A DNA stretch of 31,952 bases, taken from contig JAYKXP010000303.1 of NCBI GenBank assembly GCA_037176845.1, positions 1-31,952 on the forward strand, read 5' to 3'. Under the pieces are notes generated by a model. The model was not told the origin of the DNA. It ran no database searches and saw only the letters and a list, made by a program, of their open reading frames with translations. Positions 20,499 through 31,165 of the stretch are shown piece by piece (the first letter of the stretch is position 1; the number at the start of each line of letters is the position of its first letter). This DNA is from Paramarasmius palmivorus (Eukaryota; Basidiomycota; Agaricomycetes; Agaricales; Marasmiaceae). The translations under genes and the position numbers were made by a program.

Positions 20499-20836
20499 GG
20501 CATCTATAAATCATGCCTAACCCCGAACCGTTCTCAACTTCCGGAAATGGCTCCCAGTTCAACCCGATTCCCAGCGTTACGCTTACCTTGTAAATCATTG
20601 TACTTGTATTACTTATTTATATCTTTTTGAAGCCGGTGTAGTAAATGTACCACTGTTTATGATACTGTAAAGATATGTGTATTGTCCGTTATCCTATGAT
20701 GTTTTGGTCACCTTGGACGCTGACGCGTCGACGCGCTGTTTTGCCGTTTTACACGTGGTCTTGAATTTGTCGTGGGAACGTGTGTTTTTTCTCACCATAA
20801 CTTGGACTATCTCATCACTCTCCATCCCAACTCACA

Positions 20837-23192
20837 ATGTCAGAACATCTAGAGGTCTCTTTCCGAGATGAAACTATCCACCAGCCAAGGGCACATCTGA
20901 GCGGTCTGCCTGCTCACGAACTCAAAACACTTCAAGACCGAATGCCCAACCTTGCGGATGTCAGAGACGATGCAAAGCTGGGTACGATACCTTCGAGCAG
21001 GGTAATGATTGTTTACTGATCATTTTACAAACACTCATCTGGCTCATCCATACTTCTTTCAACTGGAACGACTCGACTCTATGCGGCACGATGGACTTGC
21101 CAGCTCTCAAACTGATCAAAAAATCACCTCCGACTGATATGCTTGGTGTCAGCGCAACAGGCGAGCCGCTGGGCCTCGTGCATCCGGCTGCCATCAGCCA
21201 CATGTTGCTGCCTCATCTCTTTACGTTTTCGTACCTTTGCCGCGAAGAAGATGGTTGGTCTTTGGTTTGGTTAACATATGCGAGCTGTCGACTGATGACT
21301 ATGTTTTCAGTTCCAAAAGACCTACAAATCTTTTGCCTGTGGGCACTCCGAAAGAGGATCGAGGCACTGAATGAATGTCCAGAGGGGCAACTTCGGCCGA
21401 TGTTAGCTGCTCCCGATGGCACGATTGTTCCGAACGCAAAAACGTTTATGGTATGCCTTCCATGTCTTATTTGCTTTGAACGTATCTTCATTATTCGACA
21501 GACTGGTCAAACTCGAACAAAGATAGTGAACCATTTTCTGTTTGTCTCCATGGCTTCCGGGAAGATGTACGCCACTGATGAGGTTTCATTTACTAGGTCA
21601 CCAGATATTAATCGCCCGGCAGAAGCTCTTCCATATCTGAAAGCTTCCATGAAGCAGGATGAAGAGATGAGACCAATGCCAAAAGATCCATTTCTACGAA
21701 ACCCGTGAGTTGCCATAAATTATCGCTTGGATTCGCGGCTAATGATTGCACAAGAGGATGTTATGTTCTGTACGGGACTGTCCTAGCACGCGCCGGAAGT
21801 CATGCAGAAGCAAGGCCAGTACTGGAAAAGGCTCTAAGAGACATTGATAAAGTAAATGATCGTGGCAAAGTGCTCTTCATTCAGGCCAAGCTCTATTTGT
21901 CGCGAGTACTTCGCAGGATGGGTAGCGTGGAGGAAGCAGAAAAACAGTGAGTCACTCTACGGTACTTATCGCGTCTGGAGGTCTTGTAATTTTCTACCCA
22001 CTAGCGAGTCGTACCTCATATCCTGGTTCAAAAGGAACCCTCATCACTTCCCAGACTATCAACTTCGCGGTTGCTTCGAAACAGAGCCGAGTGGCGATCC
22101 TGTTTTTCAGGCGCTAGGCGGTATGAAATGGCTGAAGAATCGTAAGGAGACTCACAAGACGCTGGACCGGCAATCACGCTCTTGCTTTTACTGTGGTGTA
22201 AAGGAGTCCCTGTCAACCAAGATGTTGAGGTGTTCAAAATGCCAGTATACATTCTACTGGTATGTTCGCTTGAGCTTTCGTTGCCGCCGACCGAAATTTC
22301 GATAGTTCAAGAGATTGTCAATCTAAAGATCTCCCTTCTCACAAGTATGTACCCTTGTTATCCATATTAGCCGCCACTAGCATGTGCTAATCCCGCTATG
22401 TTCTAGGACCGGTTGCAAGTAGGTCATCTGAGTGACCTTTTCATTTGATATACCCATATAAATGACCCTAGGGAGAATGCGGCGTATATCAAACGCATCG
22501 AAGCTCTTAAGGCTACTTCACCAGTGGATAGCCGAATCATGGAGGATTGGAGATGCTATAGGAGCTCTAGTTTTAACGATCGCGTGTGCTATCATGCTCT
22601 CGGTCTCAAGCATGATGTCAATCGGGGCAAGTCACATATCATCATCAAGCGCATGGAATACCTGCATGAAGGTGGCAAGGATGTCCTTGATCGATTCAGG
22701 GTAGTAGAGGCGGGCGTTTTCCGTATCAATGACGTTTTGACAGAGATCGATGTTCAAATGGGCTACAGTATTGGAGAGAGCAGGGAAGTATTGGACGAGT
22801 TGCTGGGAGAGCATGAACATGCACCAGGAAACCAAGATCAATTCCCATTTTTTACACTTTTTATTTCGAACGACAAGAGGATCGAGAGCTTCTTAACACT
22901 AGGTAAGCCTTCGATTCGCGTTATTGCCATTTTGACTTCGTTAATCATTTATCTTTTCCGGATACTAGGACACGTCAAACTCCAGACTTTACAAGACATG
23001 AAATACAATCCTAATTGGCGCAACGATATGAATAGGACGCCATTTTTTGCAAAGTCGTTACATCTTTCCAACGGTGTCCAGGATGCGGAATACGATTACA
23101 TGGAAACATCAGGAGGGTCTCCCATGAAATCGTTGTCATCTTCTGTGGATGGAGCTTTGCCAGGTCTTCGTGGGATGTTCAACAAGAAATGA
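20837..23192 (+). CDS. MYND-type zinc-finger protein with a TPR-like region
   Basis: About eight or nine exons. The start at 20837 gives MSEHLEVSFRDETIHQPRAH; exon 1 probably ends after DDAKL and joins an acceptor at about 21106, but this junction is unsure and a start at 21091 (MDLPALKLIKK) is possible. Middle exons read VPKDLQIFCLWALRKRIEAL, GQTRTKIVNHFLFVSMASGK and a TPR-like helical pair (YGTVLARAGSHAEARPVLEK... AKLYLSRVLRRMGSVEEAEK). The MYND finger spans three exons: CFYCGVKESLSTKMLRCSKC, then FYC-SRDCQSKDLPSH and KTGCK, giving the C-x2-C...C-x2-C...C-x3-C...H-x3-C pattern. The C-terminal part (SRIMEDWRCYRSSSFNDRVC ... DALPGLRGMFNKK-like end) stops at TGA 23190-23192. MYND fingers bind proline-rich partners; a role in transcription or scaffolding is inferred. 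Confidence 0.85.
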
Positions 23193-24476
23193 AGTTCCGA
23201 TTGGTGTGTTTCTTGCTTTATCCAGTATCGAAATACGTACAATTCTATAGTATTTGAGCATCCAATATGTCGAAACCTGGACCCACTTTTATATGGCCAG
23301 CGGACGGTTCACAATTGCCCGATGAACAGGAACAAATATGATACATACTACCCCCGGGCCCCAAAGCACACATTGGGGCGCTCGGGTTTAGAGTGGATCG
23401 CCAAACAAGCGCCCAGCCTGCGCCCAAAGTTACTCGACTTGTTCCTTCATGCTACTTCTAAACTCGGGGTACTTGCAAAGTTACCCCACTTATTCTACCA
23501 CGAAATCGAAGTACCTGCATTTTCCACAGTCAAACTATCCTAACGAAGCCTATGTCGAACTCACGATCTCTGAGTCCTGACAACTAGTACTGGTAGTTCA
23601 AGCTGGGGTACTATTAAGCTTGTCGGAGCTGCTGTTGCTCGGAAGGGTGAGAGTGGGTCGCTTCAAAATACCGAGCGAACAATGGCACCATTCCAGGACA
23701 GGTATCAGGCATTTTTCTAGTGGGTTTTTGCTGCGACTTTGATTCTGATCCACTACTCGAACGAGGAGACTCCGCACCTTTCCGTCTTGGCAATGTCTCG
23801 ACTGTGGGTCTAAACAACCTCAATTCCACGTCATGCAAATCGCCGAGCCGTGAAACACTCCCAAGCCTTGTATGCTGATTTTGAAGAAAAGATCACTTGT
23901 AACGCCCACTTTCTCCGTGTCGCTCGTTGATACCGCGAAATCAAGATACAACACTGTAGGGCCAACTCATATCGTTGGTTTGTCGTCGGTTCACGTCCGC
24001 GTTGATAGCTGTTCACGCTGCGACTCTGGTCTACTTCGGAACTCGACCACGCCATATTTTCGGGTTTTGGGTGGGTTCACAACTTGCTAGTGGCAAGTGC
24101 CAGCAAGTGGTGACGGTTCGGTGACGGGGTTCCTCAGGCTGGTAGTGGATAGTACTGATTAGATATTAAACGCATTGAAATTTTGAAATTTCAAGTATTA
24201 GGTTTCTGTCATTTCCGATAGATTTTATATAGGCCTAAGCCTTTTGGTCCCTTCTGATATCCCGCAAAGCTCACTTTTACAAACCTATTCGCGGCCTCTA
24301 ATGCTTTTCCCTTGGACTTCCCGTGCCCTGGTGAATTGCCTATCATATCTGCAAATTCGAAGGTATAAATGTGCTTGTGTACTGGCTCTCCATCGGAAAG
24401 TGATATTCACGTTTGCCAAATGTGGAAATTTAACCCGTTCCAGATCAGGCTGGAACCGGAATTTGTTGCCTACGTT
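23193..24476. other. Intergenic; one weak minus-strand candidate
   Basis: Minus-strand frames at 23614-23838 (ELRLFRPTVETLPRRKGAES...) and 23831-24055 could be neighbouring exons of a small gene, but no clear donor/acceptor pair links them and no family is recognised. A small perfect inverted repeat TTGAAATTT-TG-AAATTTCAA lies at 24175-24194. Confidence 0.3.
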
Positions 24477-24575
24477 GGTGCTATAGTGTAGTGGTTATCA
24501 CTCGGGATTTTGACTATAGCACTGTATTGCGCCAGTCATCATTCCCGAAACCCAGGTTCGAACCCTGGTAGCACC
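24477..24575 (+). tRNA. tRNA-Gln (anticodon UUG) with a 28-base intron
   Basis: The acceptor stem GGTGCTA (24477-24483) pairs fully with TAGCACC (24569-24575). The D-arm GTGTAGTGGTTATCAC contains the A-box. The anticodon stem CGGGA (24503-24507) pairs with TCCCG (24543-24547). The loop is TTTTGA + T, with anticodon TTG at 24510-24512. The intron 24514-24541 sits after position 37, the canonical nuclear place. The T-arm CCAGG-TTCGAAC-CCTGG (24553-24569 region) is perfect and contains the B-box. Cloverleaf is complete, so it is probably functional. CCA is not encoded, as expected. Confidence 0.95.
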
Positions 24576-25151
24576 TTCAGGAATAGGTAGAAAAATTTTC
24601 TCTCATCTGAGAAGTAGTGCTCCCAAAAAGCGTTGTTCCAGCATCTTCAAGTTTTGCCGAGGAAGTTGACGTTCAGCGATCCTTGAAGGAATTTGGGATT
24701 CCGAGGCCAGTATTTACATCATTTGTCTCAGTAAGTGCTTGAAATCTTGGCCGTTTGTACTATTTTTGCCGTACCTTGGCAATTGCCATTTTACCATCCA
24801 CACTACCTCACACTCAGTTTTATGCAGTCATGGTGTTTCACACAAAATACATGCCCCGACGACTATTGGTGTCTACTACTCCATCAACCGTGACTCACCA
24901 ACTCATTTGGTACACAGAGACCTTTCTTACATTATATACCCGTGTACACTAGTCTACCATTCTACATCAGTAGCAGTACAACAGTAACATCTTCGTGCCA
25001 ATCGTGCCAATCATGCCAATCATTAACCAAGAAGCAAGAATACCCCAAGTAATAATTCAATTCCAATCATTCGTTCAAGCCATGCTATCATCACTCCGTC
25101 GTCTTGTGACCGTTTTTCTATCATATATCTGGAATAAGCCTCCCACCAGAA
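24576..25151. other. Intergenic between tRNA-Gln and the aquaporin 3' end
   Basis: Short plus-strand frames (24739-24987, 24995-25324) have no recognised family; the second overlaps the aquaporin's last exon. A T-run as a Pol III terminator is not within the first few bases after the tRNA; the first TTTT-containing stretch is about 20 bases downstream (AAAAATTTTC). Confidence 0.4.
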
Positions 25152-26660
25152 TCACAGGAACAAGCACGGCACATACGTTGTATGGAACCATTTTGCGATC
25201 ACATTGTCCTCTCCATCATATAAGAATGCATCGTAGAAGAACGATCCAGCCAAGGCACCACACACGGGAGCGATTACGGGACACCAGAGCCAGTATTGAC
25301 TTGCGGGAAGGAGGAAGCGCATGATAATCAACATCCTGGCATTGGCATGAGAAAGTCGAAGGAAAATAGACTCACTTTCTAAATGAATACACTTGAGTCC
25401 CATAGCCTACCATCGACGTCAATATCCTCGGACCAAGATCACGAGCGGGGTTGATTGCATAGCCTATTCATAAGCACTAGAGATCAAAAACCAGAACATA
25501 TGACGGTGCGGAAGGGCCTTACCCGTCTGCATTCCAAGGCAAGCTCCGATACCAAGGATGAGTATGAACAGCGGTACTGGGAGGAGACCAGCGGTTGGCG
25601 CGTGGTTCTTCTTGTCGATGAAAGCGAATACAGCAATCAGAAGTACCGCCGATGCAAAGAACTCTGAGAAGAAGCACGAAACGGATGTCATGTAGTTGAG
25701 CTGCGTAATCAGCAGGTCAGAAGGTGCATAAGATGTTAGTGAGAGACGGGCACTTACGGCGTAAGTAGAAAATAACCCAGCCGTTTTCAGCGTTCGTATC
25801 GTTCTTCCTCCTTCGACGATATCAATCGCGTGGATATAGTTTGCATATATGAGAGCAGCGCCGACTAAACCGCCCATCAGCTGAGCAACGCAGTATCCTA
25901 TGCAAGGCGGAAGCCCGCCCATGTGGTCAGAGAATCAGAAATTGAATTCAATTAGTAGGAGTAGACTCACCAGGTACTTTCTTCCACGGGAAGCCGCGAA
26001 AGGTGGCAAGGGAAATGGTCACCTGTCGAAATGCGGGAGCGTCATATGTGGTGTCAGGGATATGGAGAGCTCGGGGGTATCCACGTACCGCTGGATTGAG
26101 ATGTGCACCAGATATGCCTGCAGAAAGCCATACAGCAACTGCGACACCTGGAATGAGGACGATGTGAGCCTGAGTCTAAGTGAGAACATAGAAGCTATTC
26201 ACCGATGGCCCATCCGAAGCTGATCGAAAGATATGACTGTGAAGCGAATAGATGTGAGTACGATAGACGTCGGAGGTAGAAGGGACAGTGCGCACGCCTT
26301 TTTGACTGTCAGCGACACTGAGGTTGCCGGACAGGACGACCTGACAAACGACCCCGTCGCCGAATATGATTATACTAGGGGGTAAAAATGAACAAGCACC
26401 AACGGTGAAACGACAATGACCGCACCATGCAACTCCAGCAAATTCGGCTGCATATTCTCGCAGCGCTTGCCTGCGTCGGCCAACGTTAGAAAACTGTGCT
26501 TGCCAACGTGAGGTAAAACGCACCGATATTTCCACCAACGATTTGGCTCGAAGTACTCCTTCACCAAGGTATCGACCTGGTGGTTTTCAATATGGTTGAT
26601 ACTGCCGTCCTTCGACATTGAATCTGTATGGGCGACAGAAGATCCTTCTTCTTTGGACAT
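25152..26660 (-). CDS. Aquaglyceroporin (MIP family channel)
   Basis: A plasma-membrane channel for water, glycerol or similar small solutes. The start at 26660 gives [20 protein letters not shown] and a cytosolic head ending [12 protein letters not shown]. The first helix is in [13 protein letters not shown]. Then come [20 protein letters not shown] and [12 protein letters not shown]. The first half-helix has the NPA box in [20 protein letters not shown]. Next are [40 protein letters not shown] and [20 protein letters not shown]. The second NPA box is in [20 protein letters not shown], whose NPARD is the glycerol-facilitator form. The last exon [20 protein letters not shown] closes with stop at 25152. 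All junctions conserve frame with introns of about 50-60 bases. Both NPA boxes and six helices are intact. Confidence 0.93.
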
Positions 26661-26675
26661 GAAGAAACAAAAGCT

Positions 26676-26716
26676 CTGTCAGGGAAGATATCGGGAGAAG
26701 ATATCGGGAGACTTAC
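26676..26716 (-). other. Possible 41-base leader intron of the aquaporin, with a 13-base tandem repeat
   Basis: On the minus strand GTAAGT (26716) and CTGACAG (26676) bound a 41-base interval just upstream of the aquaporin ATG. It contains two exact copies of GAAGATATCGGGA in plus orientation (26684-26696 and 26697-26709). If spliced, an upstream ATG at 26733 would join in frame, adding about 11 residues. TATAAAA lies immediately before that ATG, which argues against using it as the start. Confidence 0.35.
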
Positions 26717-26733
26717 CAATGAGCGATCTACCA

Positions 26734-27829
26734 TTTTATACGCCAACTTGATCCAGCCTGATTCTTTGGTGCCTCTATCAGGACCGTGGGGAGGTGCGCG
26801 CATTCCAGGTCATGCCTAGTGCGAGATCCTCTTACTTTGCCGGGCGATTGCCCAAAACGAGCTCCTAGCCCAGAGAATCGAGATTTATCACAAGAACGCG
26901 GCACACCCAATACCAAAGCGAGTGCAGGGAGAAGCCTGCATCCAGATAGACATCCATACTTTTTTCGTCAGGGTTTACAGTGCAGTAAGCATAGGGACCT
27001 GCAGAGGAAGTCGCATCACAAGGTTTCGCTTTGCCCCACCCTATCAGGCCTTCCACCAAGTGCGAATAGTAGTCAAAGCATCTCACCGTTGTCCAGAGTT
27101 TCAGAGGTCCTTTGATGGTAAACGGGTCATGCTAGCCGAAGTATTGGTAATAAATAGGTCTGAAAATGGTATCGAGAATGACCAGTGACGCAGAATGTGC
27201 ATGCAGATCTTGATTTGAAGGCAAAGCGGATCAGAAAGGCGAAGAATTCGATGAAGCATGCACTAAGAAAAAGCAGGGCTGGAGAATGCAATCTTCCGGT
27301 TACTGAAAAAAATATTCGACCGATTCGCGTGAAAAATAGCGGCTCAAAAGGTGTCATAGTAATTGTAAAAGGTCGTTTCCAGGTCAAGGCCTTCTAGGCG
27401 AGTTTCGTGTGACGACATTACGACCGCTGTCCGCCCGAATCAAGCCGCCAAGTGGTCATCGGGAACTATGTCCTTTTCTTGAGTGGATACTAGTTTGATG
27501 AAAGCTTTGTGCCAGCTAGTGACGGAACAACCGGCATGTACCCTCGATGAGGGGTAGCGACAGGGTCGTATGTCGCGTTGATAAAAGTAGTCGCCCAAGT
27601 CGCAAAACAATGACAAGCAGAAAAATCAAGTGCCGGCTCGGCAATTTGCCTTTACCGGCCTTACTTCTTGCTCTCCCACTTTCTCCGCCGTGTTCTGGTG
27701 CTACATATGTAGGTCTGGACTCAAACATTCTGTGTCTAGTCAGTCCCATACTCTAGCATGTCACGGTGAGTAGCACGGTGGTTTGAAAACACCGAGTCAT
27801 ATTCTTGGTCCCCGGCTTATGTTACCCTA
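26734..27829. other. Intergenic, no supportable gene
   Basis: Overlapping frames at 26786-27115, 26922-27188, 27185-27397 and 27547-27756 on the plus strand and their shadows have no recognised family or splice logic. The aquaporin promoter is expected at its left end. Confidence 0.4.
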
Positions 27830-28030
27830 ATGGTCTTCGAGTTCGACATTACTTACATGTTCAGCAACGATGGAATGCCTCACACTCTTGCAACTTTTAG
27901 ATATTCCTTTGAAGAGGCCTTGAAGAGGGGGCAGTCCGACGTCGCTGTTAGAATCGAGAAATCAAAAATGGAAGTTTACCCCAAGGGATACGCGAACGAC
28001 CGTGACGGCAGACCTACCCCGCACTCCTAG
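27830..28030 (+). CDS. Small orphan open frame (66 aa)
   Basis: ATG at 27830 to TAG at 28028. The product starts MVFEFDITYMFSNDGMPHTL, continues FRYSFEEALKRGQSDVAVRI and ends in a basic, Pro-containing tail. The composition is protein-like with no low complexity. No signal peptide, helix or known motif is visible. It could be the last exon of a longer gene or a remnant. Confidence 0.3.
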   Translation: MVFEFDITYMFSNDGMPHTLATFRYSFEEALKRGQSDVAVRIEKSKMEVYPKGYANDRDGRPTPHS

Positions 28031-28741
28031 CCGGTCTGATATGAGTCTGATAGCGTTGGTCGGCTGGTAGAAGAGAATGAAGCGAGCTCCACAACGCTTT
28101 CATATCCCTACTAAGGTATGTGGTTGACTTACCTTACCATCGATGAAAATCTCGCTGAGCGTTCTGATAGGCCAGCGTTCAAAGTCACTTAGAAGAAGGT
28201 TTTCTGGGCCATCTATGGGCTATTTCGCGCTTCAAGGCTTGTCATCTTGAGCCGTAAGCGGGTCTGAATAACAATGCATAGGATTCGGGACCTTAATTGG
28301 TGTCAGTTTCAATATTCCTGGGCCCTTCGCCTGTGAAAGCATTAAATTTCGAGCAAGGATTGTCATTGAATCCGTTGGATGACTTCATCTTTCATGACAT
28401 TCTGCACTCATGGTGCTAACCGTTTCACGATTTCCTTACGTTTCGATCGATACTTTGGATGACTGCATGGGTGCCCTTGCTATGAGGAAATGACCCGCAA
28501 ACTTGCGGTTTACAATACAGATATCACGAAGATCCTAGTGTACGTACACTGAACGATATATGAAGGTGATTAGTCCATTGAATTCAATCTTCCTCACCTC
28601 GGACTCATCCCAAACAGCCTCAGCATCCACTTCTCTTGGTCCGCCTTGCCTTCCCATTCTGAGCTGGTCCTGCTCTCCTCGTCGACTTGAACCCCTGTAC
28701 AACCCAGGATGATCGTCTCCTGGAGAGGTAACACCACTCCT
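28031..28741. other. Intergenic, nothing recognised
   Basis: No stable open frame, RNA gene or long repeat was noticed. Confidence 0.4.
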
Positions 28742-29232
28742 TCATCCTTCCTTGAAGAACCATGGCATGAATGTACGTTCCAAGCAGGGGCTACAGAATG
28801 TAGCACCGTGAACAAGAGAACTGTTGATCTATAAGGGAAAGAAAATTAGAGTCTCTTCAGGAAGACCTAATGCAATTACGCACGAAAACGGACCATTTAG
28901 GTCTCCCGCCTAAAATATTACAAATTGCAAATCCACGTTGCAGCAAAACACCACACACGATTGTCCCTCCTGAATATGCGACAAGAAGGCCGAGAGGTTG
29001 GACCTGAATACCACTCCGAAACCATGCCAGGGGTTTTTCGGAGTAGTTGACAGGTGGTCCCGGGTAGAAGCGTCGTAAACTTAAGCCCAATGCAATACTA
29101 AGAATCGCGAACGAAGGCTTTTAGCATCGAATACGACAACTCGAGCAGATAGAGATAACTTACAAAGGAAGTGGGGACAATCAATCCGATTATGAAAGCA
29201 CGAGGAAGAACGCATAGGAAGCATGGAGACAT
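28742..29232 (-). CDS. Possible small multi-exon membrane protein or transporter remnant
   Basis: Three exons can be joined in frame from an ATG at 29232. Exon 1 is MSPCFLCVLPRAFIIGLIVP + TSF. After a 66-base intron (GTAAGT...TTAG), exon 2 is SIALGLSLRRFYPGPPVNYS ... QPLGLLVAYSGGTIVCGVLL to KWSVF. After a second intron, exon 3 is INSSLVHGATFCSPCLERTF + MPWFFKEG, then TGA at 28742-28744. Two hydrophobic segments are visible. The layout faintly recalls the C-terminal part of fungal oligopeptide transporters, but no signature motif is present. If so, it would be a fragment. Confidence in the gene model is low. Confidence 0.3.
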
Positions 29233-30819
29233 CGTATCAAGAGAGTCGTGTGATCGGGTCGGGCGAGATATATGAGGCAGCAACGAGGTGGGAGTAATAT
29301 CAGAGAGCAATAAGGATGCCCGCAAGACGGTTTAAGGCGATGAACCCTTACAAAGACCTAAAGAGCCGTCAGCGGACGGATGTTTGAGCTTGGGTATTCA
29401 CGTACCCAGGATATTGCCCACAACGCCACACCCAGTTCCGCGAAAACAGAGAAGGGAGCCGACGCCTTGGTAAGAGTTTTCTCTAAGAAATCAATGCATA
29501 AAAGCTAAACGTGACAGTGGGAGAGGAGCACAACAAACACACTTTTGTATCCTCATTCTGACTATATCCTACAGGACTACAAGTATCCTAACACTGGCCT
29601 ATGAACAGCGCACGACGAAATGGATACGATGCCGGTTTTAGGGAGAAAATCGATGTTGGAATCGTTTCGAGATGACTCCTGTTTAGCGTACATCAATATA
29701 TCAACTGAGCCCATGAATGTGTTTCAGGACGCAACCATTGAAGGAGTGACCACCGAGTAGCACAAAGGAAATTGAAGCAATGTTAATCAAACAGTGAGAG
29801 CGGCGTCAAAAACTTGAAGTCTTTGAAATGCTTCAGATATTTGGACGAGCAAAGACCTTGAAATAAGCTCACCGAATCAAGAAAGATACTCTCTGAACCG
29901 AAGGTGCGACATTTCTATGGGGAGGCTCTCCATTGCTCGTTCTTGGTTGTGTGTTCAAGGCAGAGGTTAGCGAGCAAGCGAAATGCAATACGCTCAATTC
30001 ATGACGTCAGTCTCCCGCCCTATTCGTCCGATCTGCATTCATCACGTGCGTTCTTGCCTCCCTTTCCCGGGACTATCCCACTCGTTACCCGAAGGCCTTC
30101 CCCAAGGGAAGTTAAATATATCCTCAAACGCCATACTATCGCTTGACTCAACTCACACAAGAAGCCCGCGTCAACGTTCTTATTCGATATGACCACTCGA
30201 AACTACCACGTTGGCAGCTCAAGGCCTCAAGGATTGCATTCACCTGTCTAAATATATCATGCTCTGTCATTTACATTCCCTTAAACGTGCAAACCCGACG
30301 CATAAATCGCCTAAAAAGAACACAACACCAAAGGGCTTCTGCCTTCAGTCGTTGATTGCCAACGCAAAACGAACACGAAAACACGACCGATTGCTTAACC
30401 CGCAGGACTGGAGATAAAAGGTTTTTAAGATCCTGACCATGGCCACTAACCAACACTAAAACAACTCCTCCACCAAGAAGTCCTTCATTCGCACCTGCAC
30501 CTGCGACACCTACCAAGCTCGGTATCTATCGGCGTTCACATTTCGCCTCACGCTGGCCGTGCACGTCACGCATTTGCTCTTGGTGTCGAGTATTGGCGAC
30601 CAATGGGGTGATTTAAGGCACCATGAACAAAGAGTCCAGTTTCGAGCTACTGGATGCGTAATTTTGATATGGTGTTAATTTCATCGACACTGCCAATGCT
30701 AGAAGGTTTCCTATTCCTCTCTCTATGTCCTGAAGATATGAACATAGAGTCTGTGATAAAAGTCAAGAAGAGTCATCCGAGGGTTCATCGGGAAAGCAGA
30801 GAAGAAGAGGTATTAGGGA
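29233..30819. other. Intergenic region, no supportable gene
   Basis: Plus-strand frames at 29904-30192 and 30143-30417 overlap each other in different phases and have no recognised family. No RNA gene or repeat was seen. Confidence 0.4.
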
Positions 30820-31165
30820 TCAGCTGATCATCGCTACCAAGGTAGTTGCGTCCCCACTCGCCGCTGTGGTTCCTATGATCGATGACTGTTTCAGTATAAG
30901 CTTGCTCTACAAGAAGAGCTGACCTACCATCATCCAAAAGGTCAACTACACAGGCAACAACGTCAAGAGTCTGCACCGCAGCCGTAGAAGCGAGCTTGAA
31001 GAACTGCGCACTTCCTATAAAAAAACATTAGACATCCTCTACGTGCAATTCTTACAGGGACTATTATACCTCCATCGAAGAGATCATGGACGCGCACACA
31101 CCTTGGTCTTGAGTCCGCAAAGTCCTTTACCTCGTATGCCTTAACTTTCGCCTCTTGGAACTCGA
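30820..31165 (-). CDS. 3' exons of an unrecognised gene running toward the right edge
   Basis: Three exons join with correct phase. Exon A (about 31165-31070) reads FEFQEAKVKAYEVKDFADSR + PRCVRVHDLFDGG. After an intron 31015-31069 (GTATAA...TATAG), exon B (31014-30928) reads SAQFFKLASTAAVQTLDVVA + CVVDLLDD. After an intron 30864-30927, exon C (30863-30820) reads AASGDATTLVAMIS and TGA. The frame agreement over two introns supports real coding sequence. Upstream exons are not placed; frames at 31352-31549 and 31589-31822 may belong to it. No family is recognised. Confidence 0.45.

Noticed and set aside
28742..29232. Oligopeptide transporter gene
   Set aside because: Only a faint resemblance of hydrophobic layout over about 100 residues; not enough to assign the family.
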